IMG/VR virus record: IMGVR_UViG_3300025168_000220
Span: 1 to 38,986 of that record
From: a virus
DNA: 38,986 bases
Direction: 5' to 3' (one strand)
In this document: one piece after another, positions 20,270 to 29,231 of the stretch
Layout: every line of letters begins with the position of its first letter
Position numbering within the stretch: position 1 is the stretch's first letter
Position numbers and translations under genes: made by a program
The notes under the pieces: model-generated
Told to the model about the DNA's origin: nothing
Seen by the model: only the letters and a program-made list of their open reading frames with translations
Database searches by the model: none

Positions 20270-20298
20270 TTGACAAATCAACTATTATATTATATAAC
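20270..20298 (+). promoter_or_regulatory. Promoter P4 before the replication block
   Basis: TTGACA (20270-20275), 17 bases, TATAAC (20293-20298), 5 of 6 bases of the -10 consensus. It lies in the 63-base gap after the 98-residue gene and 32 bases before ATG at 20330. It could start a transcript for the DUF932-like, integrase and replication genes. Confidence 0.6.
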
Positions 20299-20329
20299 AC
20301 AGTATCAGTTAACAAAAAGGAGAATTAAT

Positions 20330-21184
20330 ATGCCATATGATGTACTACCAAATACTACACCTGTACCAATAGATTTAAACTTTGATGTAAAATTTGAACC
20401 TACTAAGGTACACGATAAAAAATATGTAATCAACAATATCACAGGAGAATACTTAGGTATTGTTGGTAATGGGTTTAGATGTGCTAATCACAAAGATTTC
20501 TTTGAGGGTACACAAAATGTGATGAATGAAAACTTATCACAGGAAGCTATGTCAGACCCTCAAGTTACATGGAAAACTGCAAGAAACAATGCTTGGGCGA
20601 TGATGGATATAACATTACCTAATGTAACAACTACTATCCTAACAGACAAACATGAAACAAAGATAGGTCAACGTCTTATTGCCTTACATGGTATAGATGG
20701 TTCATGTTCTAATCAAGTATTCTTTGGTGCTATAGATTTCTTCTGTACTAATGGGATGATTAGAGGAGATTATGATAAAGTAAGACGTAAGAATACATCT
20801 AACTTTTGTATGGATAGGTTCATACAAGAACTCAATCAAAGTAGTGCTGATTTCTATGAACATACTGAGCAGTTACAACAATGGGCTAGAAAACCTATTA
20901 CCCAAACTCTCAATATGAAGGAATTATTAGAAGCTATCATAAAGTCTGAAAGGAAAGCACAGAAAATGTTTCCTCTAGTACAACGAGAGATTAGTAAACG
21001 AGGTAAAAATGTATTTGCTTTATATAGTGCTTTTACTAACTATGCATCTTATGCAGATGAACGTAATGGATTTAATTTACGCAACACAGGCAATGATACT
21101 GTTTCACAATCAATGTGGGCAAGAGAGCAGGAAGTTTCTAAATGGATTTCCACACCACAATTTAAACAATTAGTTGCAGCATAA
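20330..21184 (+). CDS. DUF932-like protein
   Basis: The protein has 284 residues from ATG at 20330, which has an AAGGAGAA site; an in-frame TTG at 20270 coincides with promoter P4 and is not used in my view. Motifs ITGEYLGIVGNGFRCANHKD and FFEGTQNVMNENLS, then QRLIALHGIDGSCSNQVFFG and CTNGMIRGDY match the family of phage and plasmid proteins called DUF932. Its function is unknown; members often sit beside recombination genes, as here before an integrase. It has no membrane or signal segment, so it should be cytoplasmic. Confidence 0.8.
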   Translation: MPYDVLPNTTPVPIDLNFDVKFEPTKVHDKKYVINNITGEYLGIVGNGFRCANHKDFFEGTQNVMNENLSQEAMSDPQVTWKTARNNAWAMMDITLPNVTTTILTDKHETKIGQRLIALHGIDGSCSNQVFFGAIDFFCTNGMIRGDYDKVRRKNTSNFCMDRFIQELNQSSADFYEHTEQLQQWARKPITQTLNMKELLEAIIKSERKAQKMFPLVQREISKRGKNVFALYSAFTNYASYADERNGFNLRNTGNDTVSQSMWAREQEVSKWISTPQFKQLVAA

Positions 21185-21186
21185 TT

Positions 21187-22092
21187 GTGGCAACTATTAC
21201 TCTTAAAAATTTAGTTAAAGAGTATTATTTATGCTTTGAGTTCAAGGGTTTACGTGATGAAACTAAACAACAATATCAATACTTTCTTAACGTACTCTTG
21301 GACACAAAGTTGCCTGATTTTGATAAAAGATTAGGTGACAAACCCATAGATAATTTAACAACTTTAATGGCTAAAAATGCTTATAATGATTGGTGTGGTC
21401 GTGGAATACATCTTGCTAATCATGTCATGTCTGTATCTAGAGTAGTATTTAACTATGCAATAGGAATGGAAAAGATAAATAAAAATCCTTTTTTTAGTGT
21501 AAAAAAGCGTATACCTGAAAGGCGTAAAACTATTTGGACAAAACAAAATATAAAAGACTTTTTAAATTTATCTTATGCTAATTTTAAAACACGCAACATT
21601 GGTCTTATAGCACACATGGCATATGATTGGTGTCAAAGGTTAGGTGATATGCGTTTGCTAAAGTGGGATAATCTAGACTTAGATAATCAGAGAATGCACG
21701 TAGAGCAGTCTAAACGTAGGGCAGAGGTTTTTTTACCTATAGGAGATCAGTTAGGAGAAATGCTTATGCAACAGAAAGAAGATTTTGGGTTTCAAGAATA
21801 TGTAGCACCTCATATAAAACCAAAGAAGGGTATTTATCAACCTTATTCTCTCTATAGGCTTCCTAAGGTGGCTAAAAAGATTATGAGGGAAGCTAACCTG
21901 CCTGATGATCTACGTTTATCAGACCTAAGACGTACAGGAACTGTTGAGATGGTGGATGCTGGTGTATCTATGGGTAATATTATGTCTGTAACAGGACATT
22001 CTAACCCTCAAAGTGTAAAACCTTATATGAAAAACACATATAAAAGTGCTAATTTAGCATTAAATCAAAGAAAACAGTTGACAGAAGATTAA
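21187..22092 (+). CDS. int: Tyrosine recombinase (integrase)
   Basis: The 301-residue protein starts with GTG at 21187, two bases after the DUF932-like stop, with no clear ribosome site. Residues 1-115 form the core-binding domain; the catalytic domain shows R151 (CQRLGDMRLLKW), K176 (EQSKRRAEVFLP), SDLRRT (S245, R248), TGHS (H271) and probably nucleophile Y280. The first histidine of the usual H-x-L-R box is serine here. Integrases join phage and host chromosomes at attachment sites; its location inside the replication block, not at a lysogeny module, is like other marine podophages. No repressor gene is recognised. Confidence 0.9.
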   Translation: MATITLKNLVKEYYLCFEFKGLRDETKQQYQYFLNVLLDTKLPDFDKRLGDKPIDNLTTLMAKNAYNDWCGRGIHLANHVMSVSRVVFNYAIGMEKINKNPFFSVKKRIPERRKTIWTKQNIKDFLNLSYANFKTRNIGLIAHMAYDWCQRLGDMRLLKWDNLDLDNQRMHVEQSKRRAEVFLPIGDQLGEMLMQQKEDFGFQEYVAPHIKPKKGIYQPYSLYRLPKVAKKIMREANLPDDLRLSDLRRTGTVEMVDAGVSMGNIMSVTGHSNPQSVKPYMKNTYKSANLALNQRKQLTED

Positions 22093-22124
22093 ATACGTGA
22101 TAAAAGAACATTGTCATTGCCCAA

Positions 22125-22172
22125 ACATATATAATATATATATTAACATATATAATGAAAGACATATATAAT
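22125..22172 (+). repeat. Three direct repeats ACATATATAAT before primase
   Basis: Eleven-base copies at 22125-22135, 22146-22156 and 22162-22172; the last contains the first two bases of the primase start codon. The gap after the integrase has 78 bases in all and no ribosome site. The motif also occurs once at 11894-11904 in the divergent region. It could be a binding site or a leftover of an attachment region. Confidence 0.7.
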
Positions 22173-22941
22173 GCTAGACTATTTATATAATTTAGAAATA
22201 CCTATTGGAGAAACACGTAGAATGAATTGCCCTAATTGTAATGGCTATAAAACTTTTACTGTAACAAATAATATGGGTGCTTTATTGTGGAATTGTTATA
22301 AGGTTTCTTGTAATATTAGTGGTAAGAAACGTGTATATTTATCTATAGATGATATTAAGCAAACATTTAATAATAATCCTTTATGTGAGGAAATTGAAAC
22401 ATTTGTATTGCCTGAGTATGTTGTGGACAGAAAGAATACACCTGACGTTGTTAGGTGGTGTGATGAGTGGTTATTAAACCCTAAAGATACTGACATACAT
22501 TATGATGTGAAGGAGCATCGTGTTGTATTTCCTATCTATAATAAAGGTATCATAGTTGATGCTATAGGTAGGACACTCAGAAATAAATTACCTAAATGGA
22601 AGAAATATGGAAATTCAGGGTTGCCTTTTTCATTTGGGTGTGGTAAGGTGGCTGTAGTTGTTGAGGATTGTGTGAGTGCTGCAATTATAGGTAGTGATGT
22701 ATATGTCGGGGTGGCTGTGTTGGGTACATCTCTTACCGAGATACATAAGAAGTATATATCACAATTCTCAACAGCCATCATTGCATTAGACCCCGATGCA
22801 TTACCTAAGACACTTTCTTTTGCTAAAGAACTTAGAGGGTGTGTACAAGATGTTAGAGTACTTAGATTGGAGGATGATATAAAATATAAAAATGAACAGG
22901 ATATAATAAATTTAAACAACCTAACCCCGAAGGAGATATAA
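22171..22941 (+). CDS. DNA primase (zinc and TOPRIM domains)
   Basis: A 256-residue primase that makes RNA primers on the lagging strand. The N-terminal zinc ribbon has C20, C23, C42 and C47 (MNCPNCNGYKTFT, WNCYKVSC). The TOPRIM catalytic core shows VVVEDCVSAA with E165 and IIALDPDA with D207 and D209, the metal-binding acidic residues. It equals the N-terminal part of T7 gene 4 protein; the helicase part is a separate gene three bases downstream. The start ATG at 22171 lacks a ribosome site, so start choice is less sure; the zinc ribbon near the N-terminus supports it. Confidence 0.9.
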   Translation: MLDYLYNLEIPIGETRRMNCPNCNGYKTFTVTNNMGALLWNCYKVSCNISGKKRVYLSIDDIKQTFNNNPLCEEIETFVLPEYVVDRKNTPDVVRWCDEWLLNPKDTDIHYDVKEHRVVFPIYNKGIIVDAIGRTLRNKLPKWKKYGNSGLPFSFGCGKVAVVVEDCVSAAIIGSDVYVGVAVLGTSLTEIHKKYISQFSTAIIALDPDALPKTLSFAKELRGCVQDVRVLRLEDDIKYKNEQDIINLNNLTPKEI

Positions 22942-22943
22942 AC

Positions 22944-24170
22944 ATGGAACTTTCATTAGTACGTAGTTTGATGGACAAGGAGTTTTACGAAGAGCATCGT
23001 GGAGCAAGATGTCCTGATAAGCTATTTAGTAAAGACACTAGAAAAGTAAAACAAGCTATAGACAAAGCTATGGATAGATATGAACGTACTGTTACACCTG
23101 ATGAGATTGAAGCACTATTTATGTCTGACAATCCATCTTTAACTACAGCACAGAAACAAGCCTATTCACATTTATTTAAGCAGATAAAGAATGAATCCCC
23201 TCTAGGAGGAGATATAGCACAAGAGGTATTATCTAAATTATTTCAACAGGTAGTAGGAGAGGATGTAGCTAATATAGGATTTGATTTTGTAAATGGTACA
23301 CAGACAAGTCTTGAGCCTTTAAGATTATTACTAGAACAGCACAATGATGATTTTACACCTGATTTAAATGTGGAGTGGGATGATATGGATATAGAAACAC
23401 TACTTGCTAAGAATGCTTTAGAAGCAAGGTGGCATTTTAATATACCTGCATTGACAAGGCAGATTAGTGGTGTAAATGAAGGACATCTTATTGAGATAGG
23501 TGCTAGACCTAATACAGGTAAAACATCTTTTCATGCTAGTATGATTGCTGCTCCTGATGGTTTAGCACATCAAGGTGCTGATTGTATTGTGTTATGTAAT
23601 GAAGAGGGAAGCCATAGAGTAGGTGCTAGATATTTAACTGCTGCTACAGGTATGACTATGCGTGAAATAAAAAATAATCCCTCTAAGGCTCGTGACTTAT
23701 ATCAACCTGTAAAAGAGAGAATTAAAATTAAAGATGCCACAGGAAGAGATATGGCTTGGGTTGAATCCGTATGTAAATCTTATAAGCCTGATGTAGTTTT
23801 ATTAGATATGGGAGATAAGTTTGCACGTACAGGAGGTTTTGCTAGACCTGACGAAGCATTGAAAGCAAATGCTATATATGCTAGACAGATAGCAAAACAA
23901 CACAAGTGTGCTATGTTTTATATGTCACAGTTATCTGCTGATGCAGAAGGCAAGATTTTATTAAATCAAAGTATGATGGAAGGTAGTCGTACAGGTAAAG
24001 CCGCTGAAGCAGACTTAATGATACTTATAGCTAAGAACCCTCCTAAACAAGATGATGATGGAGAGGAAGATATTGAGAGACATTTAAATGTAGTTAAGAA
24101 TAAATTGTCTGGGTGGCATGGCTTAGTTCATTGTCAATTAAATTATCAAATAGGGAGATATGAAGCGTGA
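22944..24170 (+). CDS. Replicative DNA helicase (DnaB / T7 gp4-like)
   Basis: A 408-residue ring helicase with a GAAGGAGAT site before ATG at 22944. Walker A is GARPNTGKTS (186-195, K193), with CNEEGSHRVGARYL after it, Walker B is VVLLDMGD, and MSQLSADAEG plus EGSRTGKAAEADLMI resemble RecA-core motifs H3 and H4 of DnaB. The N-terminal 150 residues replace the primase of T7 gene 4 and may be an interaction domain. It should unwind DNA ahead of the polymerase at 24591 and contact the primase gene product. The stop overlaps the next GTG start by 4 bases. Confidence 0.92.
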   Translation: MELSLVRSLMDKEFYEEHRGARCPDKLFSKDTRKVKQAIDKAMDRYERTVTPDEIEALFMSDNPSLTTAQKQAYSHLFKQIKNESPLGGDIAQEVLSKLFQQVVGEDVANIGFDFVNGTQTSLEPLRLLLEQHNDDFTPDLNVEWDDMDIETLLAKNALEARWHFNIPALTRQISGVNEGHLIEIGARPNTGKTSFHASMIAAPDGLAHQGADCIVLCNEEGSHRVGARYLTAATGMTMREIKNNPSKARDLYQPVKERIKIKDATGRDMAWVESVCKSYKPDVVLLDMGDKFARTGGFARPDEALKANAIYARQIAKQHKCAMFYMSQLSADAEGKILLNQSMMEGSRTGKAAEADLMILIAKNPPKQDDDGEEDIERHLNVVKNKLSGWHGLVHCQLNYQIGRYEA

Positions 24171-24607
24171 CCCAAAAAGAACTGTTTGACATTGAACTAC
24201 TACATATTGATGGTGAAACAAAAACATGTAGTAAGTGTAATCAAAGATTGCCCCTATCTGCATTTAGTGTTTCATCAGGTGCAAACTTTCTTAGACCAGA
24301 ATGTAAAAAATGTAACAACGAACTAACAAAAGTTAGAAATATGTTACGAGAAAAACATGGAATGCCTGACAAAGATTATAACTGCCCTGTATGTAATAGA
24401 GGAGAGACAGAGGTAGCAGGAAAAGGGGGACAGAGAAATGGTGCATGGGTATTAGATCATTGTCACGATACTAGTACTTTTAGAGGTTGGCTTTGCCACA
24501 GTTGTAATAGATCATTGGGTGGTTTTTCAGATAGTGTTGACATTTTAAAAAAAGCTATTATATATTTAGAGAGACATATGGAGAAAATAAATGAAACTAG
24601 TACTTGA
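24167..24607 (+). CDS. Recombination endonuclease VII
   Basis: A 146-residue protein of the T4 endonuclease VII (gp49) type, with GTG start overlapping the helicase stop. It has a first zinc-like site KTCSKC (C21, C24) with ECKKC (C46, C49), a second with YNCPVC (C73, C76) and LCHSC (C110, C113), and the HNH centre WVLDHCHDTSTFRGW (D97, H98) with N114 in SCNRSLGGF. The enzyme cuts branched DNA such as Holliday junctions and mismatches. With the T7-type resolvase at 28429 this phage holds two junction nucleases. Confidence 0.9.
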   Translation: MTQKELFDIELLHIDGETKTCSKCNQRLPLSAFSVSSGANFLRPECKKCNNELTKVRNMLREKHGMPDKDYNCPVCNRGETEVAGKGGQRNGAWVLDHCHDTSTFRGWLCHSCNRSLGGFSDSVDILKKAIIYLERHMEKINETST

Positions 24608-26609
24608 CGTAGAGAATACAGTTACTAAACGTAATGATAAAATGCACTTAGACCCTTTTGAAAAAGATAATAGCCTTATTATGGTTGGTTGTCTTACAGA
24701 GACAGGAGAAGAGTATCTATTTCATCACGAGACAGGTTTTGATGGAGTACAGGAATTATTAGATCAGACTACTATCCTAATAGGACATAATATATCATAT
24801 GATTTAATGTGGTTATGGGAATGTGGTTTTAAATACAATGGTTCTGTCTTTGATACTATGCTTACTGAATATATCTTTCTAAGAGGACAAAAGAAACCTC
24901 TATCACTTGAAGCGTGTGCTGAAAGATATGAGTTAGCTACACAGAAAAAAGATACCCTAAAAGAATATTTTAAAAAGGGTTTGGGAGTAGATGATGTTCC
25001 TAAAGATGAATTATCTAGTTACTTATCTGCTGATTTACATTCAACTAAGGAGTTAGCAGATGAATTATATAGAAAACTTTCCATGGAAGAGCATAGGGGT
25101 CTACTTAATACTGTTGAGCATACCAATCGTGTTTCCCTTACTCTTGCTTATATTTATAGGCGAGGTTTTAATGTTGACCAAGTGTCACTTGATGAAGTTC
25201 AGAAAGAGTTTGAACAAGAAAAACTTTCTATCGAGAAGAGACTTTCTGTTCAAGTCAAAGAACTTATGGGAGAGACACCAATAAATTTAAATAGTCCAGA
25301 ACAGATGTCCTGTGTTATATATAGTAGAAAACCTAGAGATAAAACAACGTGGTTAAATAACTTTACTCCTTATATGAATAAGAAGGATTTATTTGATAAG
25401 ATAAGAGAGAATAGTGATATTATTTATAAGACAATAGCTGTTAGATGTAATACATGTTATGGTTCAGGGATAATAAGAAAAGTTAAAAAGGATGGAAAGC
25501 CCTATAAGAACCACCCAAAGTGTAATGTCTGTATAGGTTCTGGTTACATATTTAAACCAACTAAGATGTTAGCAGGTCTTAAATTTAATATACCTTCTGC
25601 AAAGTGGGTTAGTGCTAATGGTTTTAGTGTTAACAAAAATATGTTGAGTGTTTTACAGCACGTATCTAAGAGGAGTGATTCAGTTCCAGCCTATCAGTTT
25701 TTAACTGATCTTCAAAGGTTATCAGCTTTAGATACATACCTTTCATCTTTTGTAGATGGCATAAGTTCTTTTATTAAAACTGATGGTAAATTACACGTTA
25801 GATTATTACAACATAGAACATCTACAGGTAGGTTTAGTGGGGCTGACCCTAATATGCAGAATATGCCTAGAGGTGGTACATTTCCTGTTAAGAAAGTGTT
25901 TATATCTAGGTGGAATAGGGGTAAGATATTAGAAGCAGACTTTGCTCAATTAGAGTTTAGGACTGCTGCATATCTTGCTCAAGATAAAATAGCAATGAAG
26001 GAGATTGAAAATGGTTTTGACGTACATAGCTATACTGCAAAAGTTATATCGGAGAATGGTCAAAAGATTACTAGGCAGGTGGCAAAAGGGCATACCTTTG
26101 CACCCCTCTTTGGGGCAACGGGATTTGGGAGATCAACTGCTGAAGCGGCATATTATAAACAGTTCACGGAAAAGTACAAAGGGATCGCATTATGGCATTC
26201 CCGATTGGCTAAAGAAGCTTTAAATACTTTTAAAATAAAAACACCATCAGGAAGAGAGTTTGCTTTCCCTGATGTGATTAGGAAAATGAATGGTGGAGTG
26301 TCACATTTTACACAAATTAAAAATTACCCTGTACAATCTTTTGCTACAGCCGACATAGTTCCTTTAATACTTATGGACATAGATAATAGGCTTAATATAT
26401 TAGAATCATGTGTTGTTAATACTGTACACGATTCTATTGTAATTGATGTACACCCTAACGAAATAGATGCTGTTATGAAAATTATAGAAGATACCAATAA
26501 AGATATGACAGATACTATAAATAAACACTTTAATATAGACTTGAATGTTCCTTTATTATTAGAAGCAAAAATAGGTAATAATTGGCTTGACATGAAAGAA
26601 GTAGTGTGA
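24591..26609 (+). CDS. DNA polymerase I (family A) with DnaJ-like zinc insert
   Basis: A 672-residue replicative polymerase with 3'-5' exonuclease. Exo I is VLDVENT (D6, E8), exo II IGHNISYD (N67, D71), exo III YLSAD (Y144, D148). Between exo and polymerase lies CNTCYGSG (C286, C289) and CNVCIGSG (C311, C314), a zinc finger like the central DnaJ domain, the known HMO-2011 hallmark. Motif A is LEADFAQLEFR (D450), motif B RQVAKGHTFAPLFG (R495, K499, F503, F507), motif C VHDSIVI (H613, D614, S615). F503 equals position 762 of E. coli Pol I. S615 replaces the usual Glu after the catalytic Asp. GGAG precedes ATG at 24591. Confidence 0.97.
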   Translation: MKLVLDVENTVTKRNDKMHLDPFEKDNSLIMVGCLTETGEEYLFHHETGFDGVQELLDQTTILIGHNISYDLMWLWECGFKYNGSVFDTMLTEYIFLRGQKKPLSLEACAERYELATQKKDTLKEYFKKGLGVDDVPKDELSSYLSADLHSTKELADELYRKLSMEEHRGLLNTVEHTNRVSLTLAYIYRRGFNVDQVSLDEVQKEFEQEKLSIEKRLSVQVKELMGETPINLNSPEQMSCVIYSRKPRDKTTWLNNFTPYMNKKDLFDKIRENSDIIYKTIAVRCNTCYGSGIIRKVKKDGKPYKNHPKCNVCIGSGYIFKPTKMLAGLKFNIPSAKWVSANGFSVNKNMLSVLQHVSKRSDSVPAYQFLTDLQRLSALDTYLSSFVDGISSFIKTDGKLHVRLLQHRTSTGRFSGADPNMQNMPRGGTFPVKKVFISRWNRGKILEADFAQLEFRTAAYLAQDKIAMKEIENGFDVHSYTAKVISENGQKITRQVAKGHTFAPLFGATGFGRSTAEAAYYKQFTEKYKGIALWHSRLAKEALNTFKIKTPSGREFAFPDVIRKMNGGVSHFTQIKNYPVQSFATADIVPLILMDIDNRLNILESCVVNTVHDSIVIDVHPNEIDAVMKIIEDTNKDMTDTINKHFNIDLNVPLLLEAKIGNNWLDMKEVV

Positions 26610-26644
26610 TATAACTTTAAATTCAACAGAAAGAAGGAGAAATT

Positions 26645-27577
26645 ATGAATGAAGTAATAACAATAAGCACAGACAACTATGCTCAAATGGCTAAAGCTAT
26701 GGGTTTAGAAGCTGCTAATACAAATACAATAAGGAAAGCTAATAATCTCAATAGACTAAGAATATGGCATTCACCTATTATGGGTCAAGCTGAAATAAAT
26801 GGTAAGACTAAAAATGTTGAGATTATAGAAGGGGGTTCATATAGATTAGAAGTATTAGATGAAGAAAAATCAACGTACTACTATGCTAAAACTGCTGAAG
26901 TAAGACCCTTCATGCAAAGATATATGTACAGAAGATATTTAGCTAATCCTAATGCAAAAGCAGGAGAGCCTAAGGGTAGTTTTCATAGAACTATTATGTC
27001 CGATACTCTTAATAATGACTTGAAGGATAATACAGGTAGATTTAATTGTGGTAAACCAGCAGGTTTTATTGAAGATTTCAAAGCCTTACCTACTGACATG
27101 CAGGATTTAATTAGACAGATAAAAAGAGTACGTGTCGTATTTGGAACAATTAAATTAGATAAACCTGTAGATGAAAAGGGTAAAGAAGTTACTGTTGAGA
27201 AAGTTCCTTTTATATGGGAGATTGATAACAGGGATGCATATAAAACTATTGGAGATCAATTTAATATATTCTTAAAGAAAGAGAGATTACCTCTACAGCA
27301 TAATATGTTATTGAAGGAGACCAAAGAGAATCCCTTACCAAATGGTTCTAGTTTTTATACACCTTTAGCACAAGTTAATTTATCTAAATTACTTGATATA
27401 GATGCTAGAGATCATAAAACATTTGGAGATTTTGTTGATTGGGTTAAAAACTACAATGACTATATATATAAAGAATGGGATGAAAAATCTCAAGCTAGAC
27501 AGAGTACTATATCAGAGGAGGATTCTAATACAGTAGACCAGTTTATAGATGTAGATTTAGAAGGAGATAAAAAGTAA
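26645..27577 (+). CDS. Candidate single-stranded DNA-binding protein
   Basis: A 310-residue protein with GAAGGAGAA before ATG at 26645. It lies between polymerase and exonuclease, the position where T7-like phages have replication or recombination accessory proteins. The middle is strand-rich (IEGGSYRLEVLDEEKSTY, RVRVVFGTIKL, PFIWEIDNRD), and the C-terminus is acidic and ends VDQFIDVDLEGDKK, as in single-stranded DNA-binding proteins, where such a tail contacts partners. The stop overlaps the next start (TAATG). The call is an inference from tail, strand content and position. Confidence 0.5.
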   Translation: MNEVITISTDNYAQMAKAMGLEAANTNTIRKANNLNRLRIWHSPIMGQAEINGKTKNVEIIEGGSYRLEVLDEEKSTYYYAKTAEVRPFMQRYMYRRYLANPNAKAGEPKGSFHRTIMSDTLNNDLKDNTGRFNCGKPAGFIEDFKALPTDMQDLIRQIKRVRVVFGTIKLDKPVDEKGKEVTVEKVPFIWEIDNRDAYKTIGDQFNIFLKKERLPLQHNMLLKETKENPLPNGSSFYTPLAQVNLSKLLDIDARDHKTFGDFVDWVKNYNDYIYKEWDEKSQARQSTISEEDSNTVDQFIDVDLEGDKK

Positions 27578-28428
27578 TGACACACTTAGCAGAACTATCT
27601 CTTCATCAATATATGACTGATGCTGTAAATGGAAAAACAACTATGTCAAAAGATGTGATTGACCAAGTTGGCAACGATGTTAAGGAAGCTTTAAAGAGAC
27701 AGTTTGATAGTGGTAAGAGTAGAGGAGATTTTACTTTACGAATGTCTAATATTGGTAGACCTACGTGTCAGCTATGGTTTGAAAAGAATAAACCCGAATT
27801 GGCTGAACCCAAGTCTACCAATTTTTTAATGAACATGATGTTAGGTGACATTGTTGAAGCTGTATTTAAAGGTTTACTAAAAGCTGCAAAAGTTAAATAT
27901 ACAGATTCAGAGAAAGTCACACTTAAAACTAAGGAAGAAGACATAAATGGTAGCTATGACCTTATTATTGATGGGGCAGTTGACGATGTTAAGTCTGCTT
28001 CTGATTGGTCTTATAGAAATAAGTTTGAGTCTTTTGAGGTATTAAGTAGTGGTGATGCATTTGGCTATGTAGCCCAACTTGCAGGTTATGCTAAAGCTAC
28101 AAATACTAGAGCAGGTGGTTGGTGGGTAGTAAATAAAGCCAATGGTAAATTTAAATATGTATCTGCTGAAAACTTGGATATGAAAAAAGAATTGTCTAAG
28201 ATTGATAAAACTATTAAAACTGTAAATGAAAATATATTTTATAGATGTTTTGAACCTGAAGAAGAATTATTCAGAGGAAAACCCACAGGTAATAAAGTTT
28301 TAAATAGGAGTTGCACTTTTTGTGATTTTAGAAAAGCATGTTGGGAAAATTTAATAGAAGCCCCTGCTGTAAAATCTAAAGCAAAATTTCCTAAGACAAT
28401 ATCATATATAGAATTAAATGAGAAGTAG
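27577..28428 (+). CDS. PD-(D/E)XK exonuclease with Fe-S cysteines
   Basis: A 283-residue RecB/Cas4-type nuclease. The catalytic set is E94 (GDIVEAVF), D128 (GSYDLII), D137-V-K139 (VDDVKSAS), and QLAGYA after it, the Q-x-x-x-Y motif. Four cysteines C64, C246, C249 and C255 (PTCQLW; CTFCDFRKACW) fit the 4Fe-4S cluster seen in AddB and Cas4 nucleases. It probably trims DNA ends for host DNA breakdown and phage recombination, like T7 gp6 in role. ATG overlaps the previous stop; the next gene follows immediately. Confidence 0.85.
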   Translation: MTHLAELSLHQYMTDAVNGKTTMSKDVIDQVGNDVKEALKRQFDSGKSRGDFTLRMSNIGRPTCQLWFEKNKPELAEPKSTNFLMNMMLGDIVEAVFKGLLKAAKVKYTDSEKVTLKTKEEDINGSYDLIIDGAVDDVKSASDWSYRNKFESFEVLSSGDAFGYVAQLAGYAKATNTRAGGWWVVNKANGKFKYVSAENLDMKKELSKIDKTIKTVNENIFYRCFEPEEELFRGKPTGNKVLNRSCTFCDFRKACWENLIEAPAVKSKAKFPKTISYIELNEK

Positions 28429-28881
28429 ATGACATCTTATAGTGTGACCCAAGTAGCACGTAGAAATGGGTATAGGAGTGGTTTAGAAGATAGTGTTGCC
28501 ACATTTTTAAAAGAAAACAAGATAGAATTTCTTTATGAAAAAATTAAAATTGAGTGGGAAGATTTAGCATATCGCACCTATACCCCCGATTTTGTATTGA
28601 ATAATGGAATAGTAATTGAAACAAAAGGTTTTTTTACTATAATGGATAGACGTAAACATCTTTGTATAAAAAAACAACACCCTAAGTTAGACATAAGATT
28701 TGTGTTTACTAATAGTAGAAATAAGTTAAGAAAAGGAGCTAAGTCTTCATACGCTGATTGGTGTGATAAATATGATTTTAAATATTATAATAGAATCATA
28801 CCCGAAGTTTGGTTAAAAGAAAAAGGCAAAAACAAACATCCTGAGTTTATTAAATTCTTAGGAACAAAATTAAGGAGATAA
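28429..28881 (+). CDS. Holliday junction resolvase, T7 endonuclease I type
   Basis: A 150-residue homologue of T7 gp3. RSGLE gives E20, YTPDFVL D54, IVIETKG E64 and K66; T7 endonuclease I has E20, D55, E65 and K67, almost the same numbers. The enzyme cuts branched DNA and contributes to host DNA breakdown and to debranching before packaging. ATG follows the upstream stop directly. The C-terminal part SYADWCDKYDFKY also matches the family. Confidence 0.93.
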   Translation: MTSYSVTQVARRNGYRSGLEDSVATFLKENKIEFLYEKIKIEWEDLAYRTYTPDFVLNNGIVIETKGFFTIMDRRKHLCIKKQHPKLDIRFVFTNSRNKLRKGAKSSYADWCDKYDFKYYNRIIPEVWLKEKGKNKHPEFIKFLGTKLRR

Positions 28882-28883
28882 CT

Positions 28884-29231
28884 ATGATAGATTTTTCAAA
28901 CAAAAACCCTGCATCATGTTTTATAGAACTTGATCCCGATGTCGATGAGTTAGGTTTTTGGACAGGAGGTTTACGAATTAATATATTAACATCTAAAAAT
29001 AACCCCATGCCCGAATCAAGTAAAGAGAGTTTGTTGCATTTAGCACAGCTTATATCAAGCACAGTAGCTTTAATGGAAAGAGATCAAGAATTAACAAATA
29101 GATTAGAGGAATTTGTGGCAGAGCCTGAAGAACCTAACTTTCAGTTTGTAGATGATGGTTTAGAGGTAGTCTCTAAAAAGGATAATATAATAAGTATAAA
29201 CTTCAAAACAAAAACAAAGGGAGAAGCTTAA
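28884..29231 (+). CDS. Conserved protein of unknown function
   Basis: A 115-residue protein with AAGGAGATA before ATG at 28884. The N-terminal core FIELDPDVDELGFWTGGLRI, followed by LLHLAQLISSTVALMERDQE, is a pattern that occurs in small proteins of T7-like marine phages next to recombination genes. The C-terminal third is polar and acidic. Function unknown; probably part of the nucleic acid or nucleotide block by position. Confidence 0.72.
   Translation: MIDFSNKNPASCFIELDPDVDELGFWTGGLRINILTSKNNPMPESSKESLLHLAQLISSTVALMERDQELTNRLEEFVAEPEEPNFQFVDDGLEVVSKKDNIISINFKTKTKGEA

Noticed and set aside
20270-20329. TTG start for the DUF932-like gene at 20270
   Set aside because: It would overlap promoter P4 and lacks a ribosome site, while ATG at 20330 has AAGGAGAA at correct distance and begins the family-like sequence.
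22111-22135. Promoter TTGTCA ... TATAAT before the primase
   Set aside because: The spacer is only 13 bases; no acceptable 16-18 base arrangement was found in this gap.
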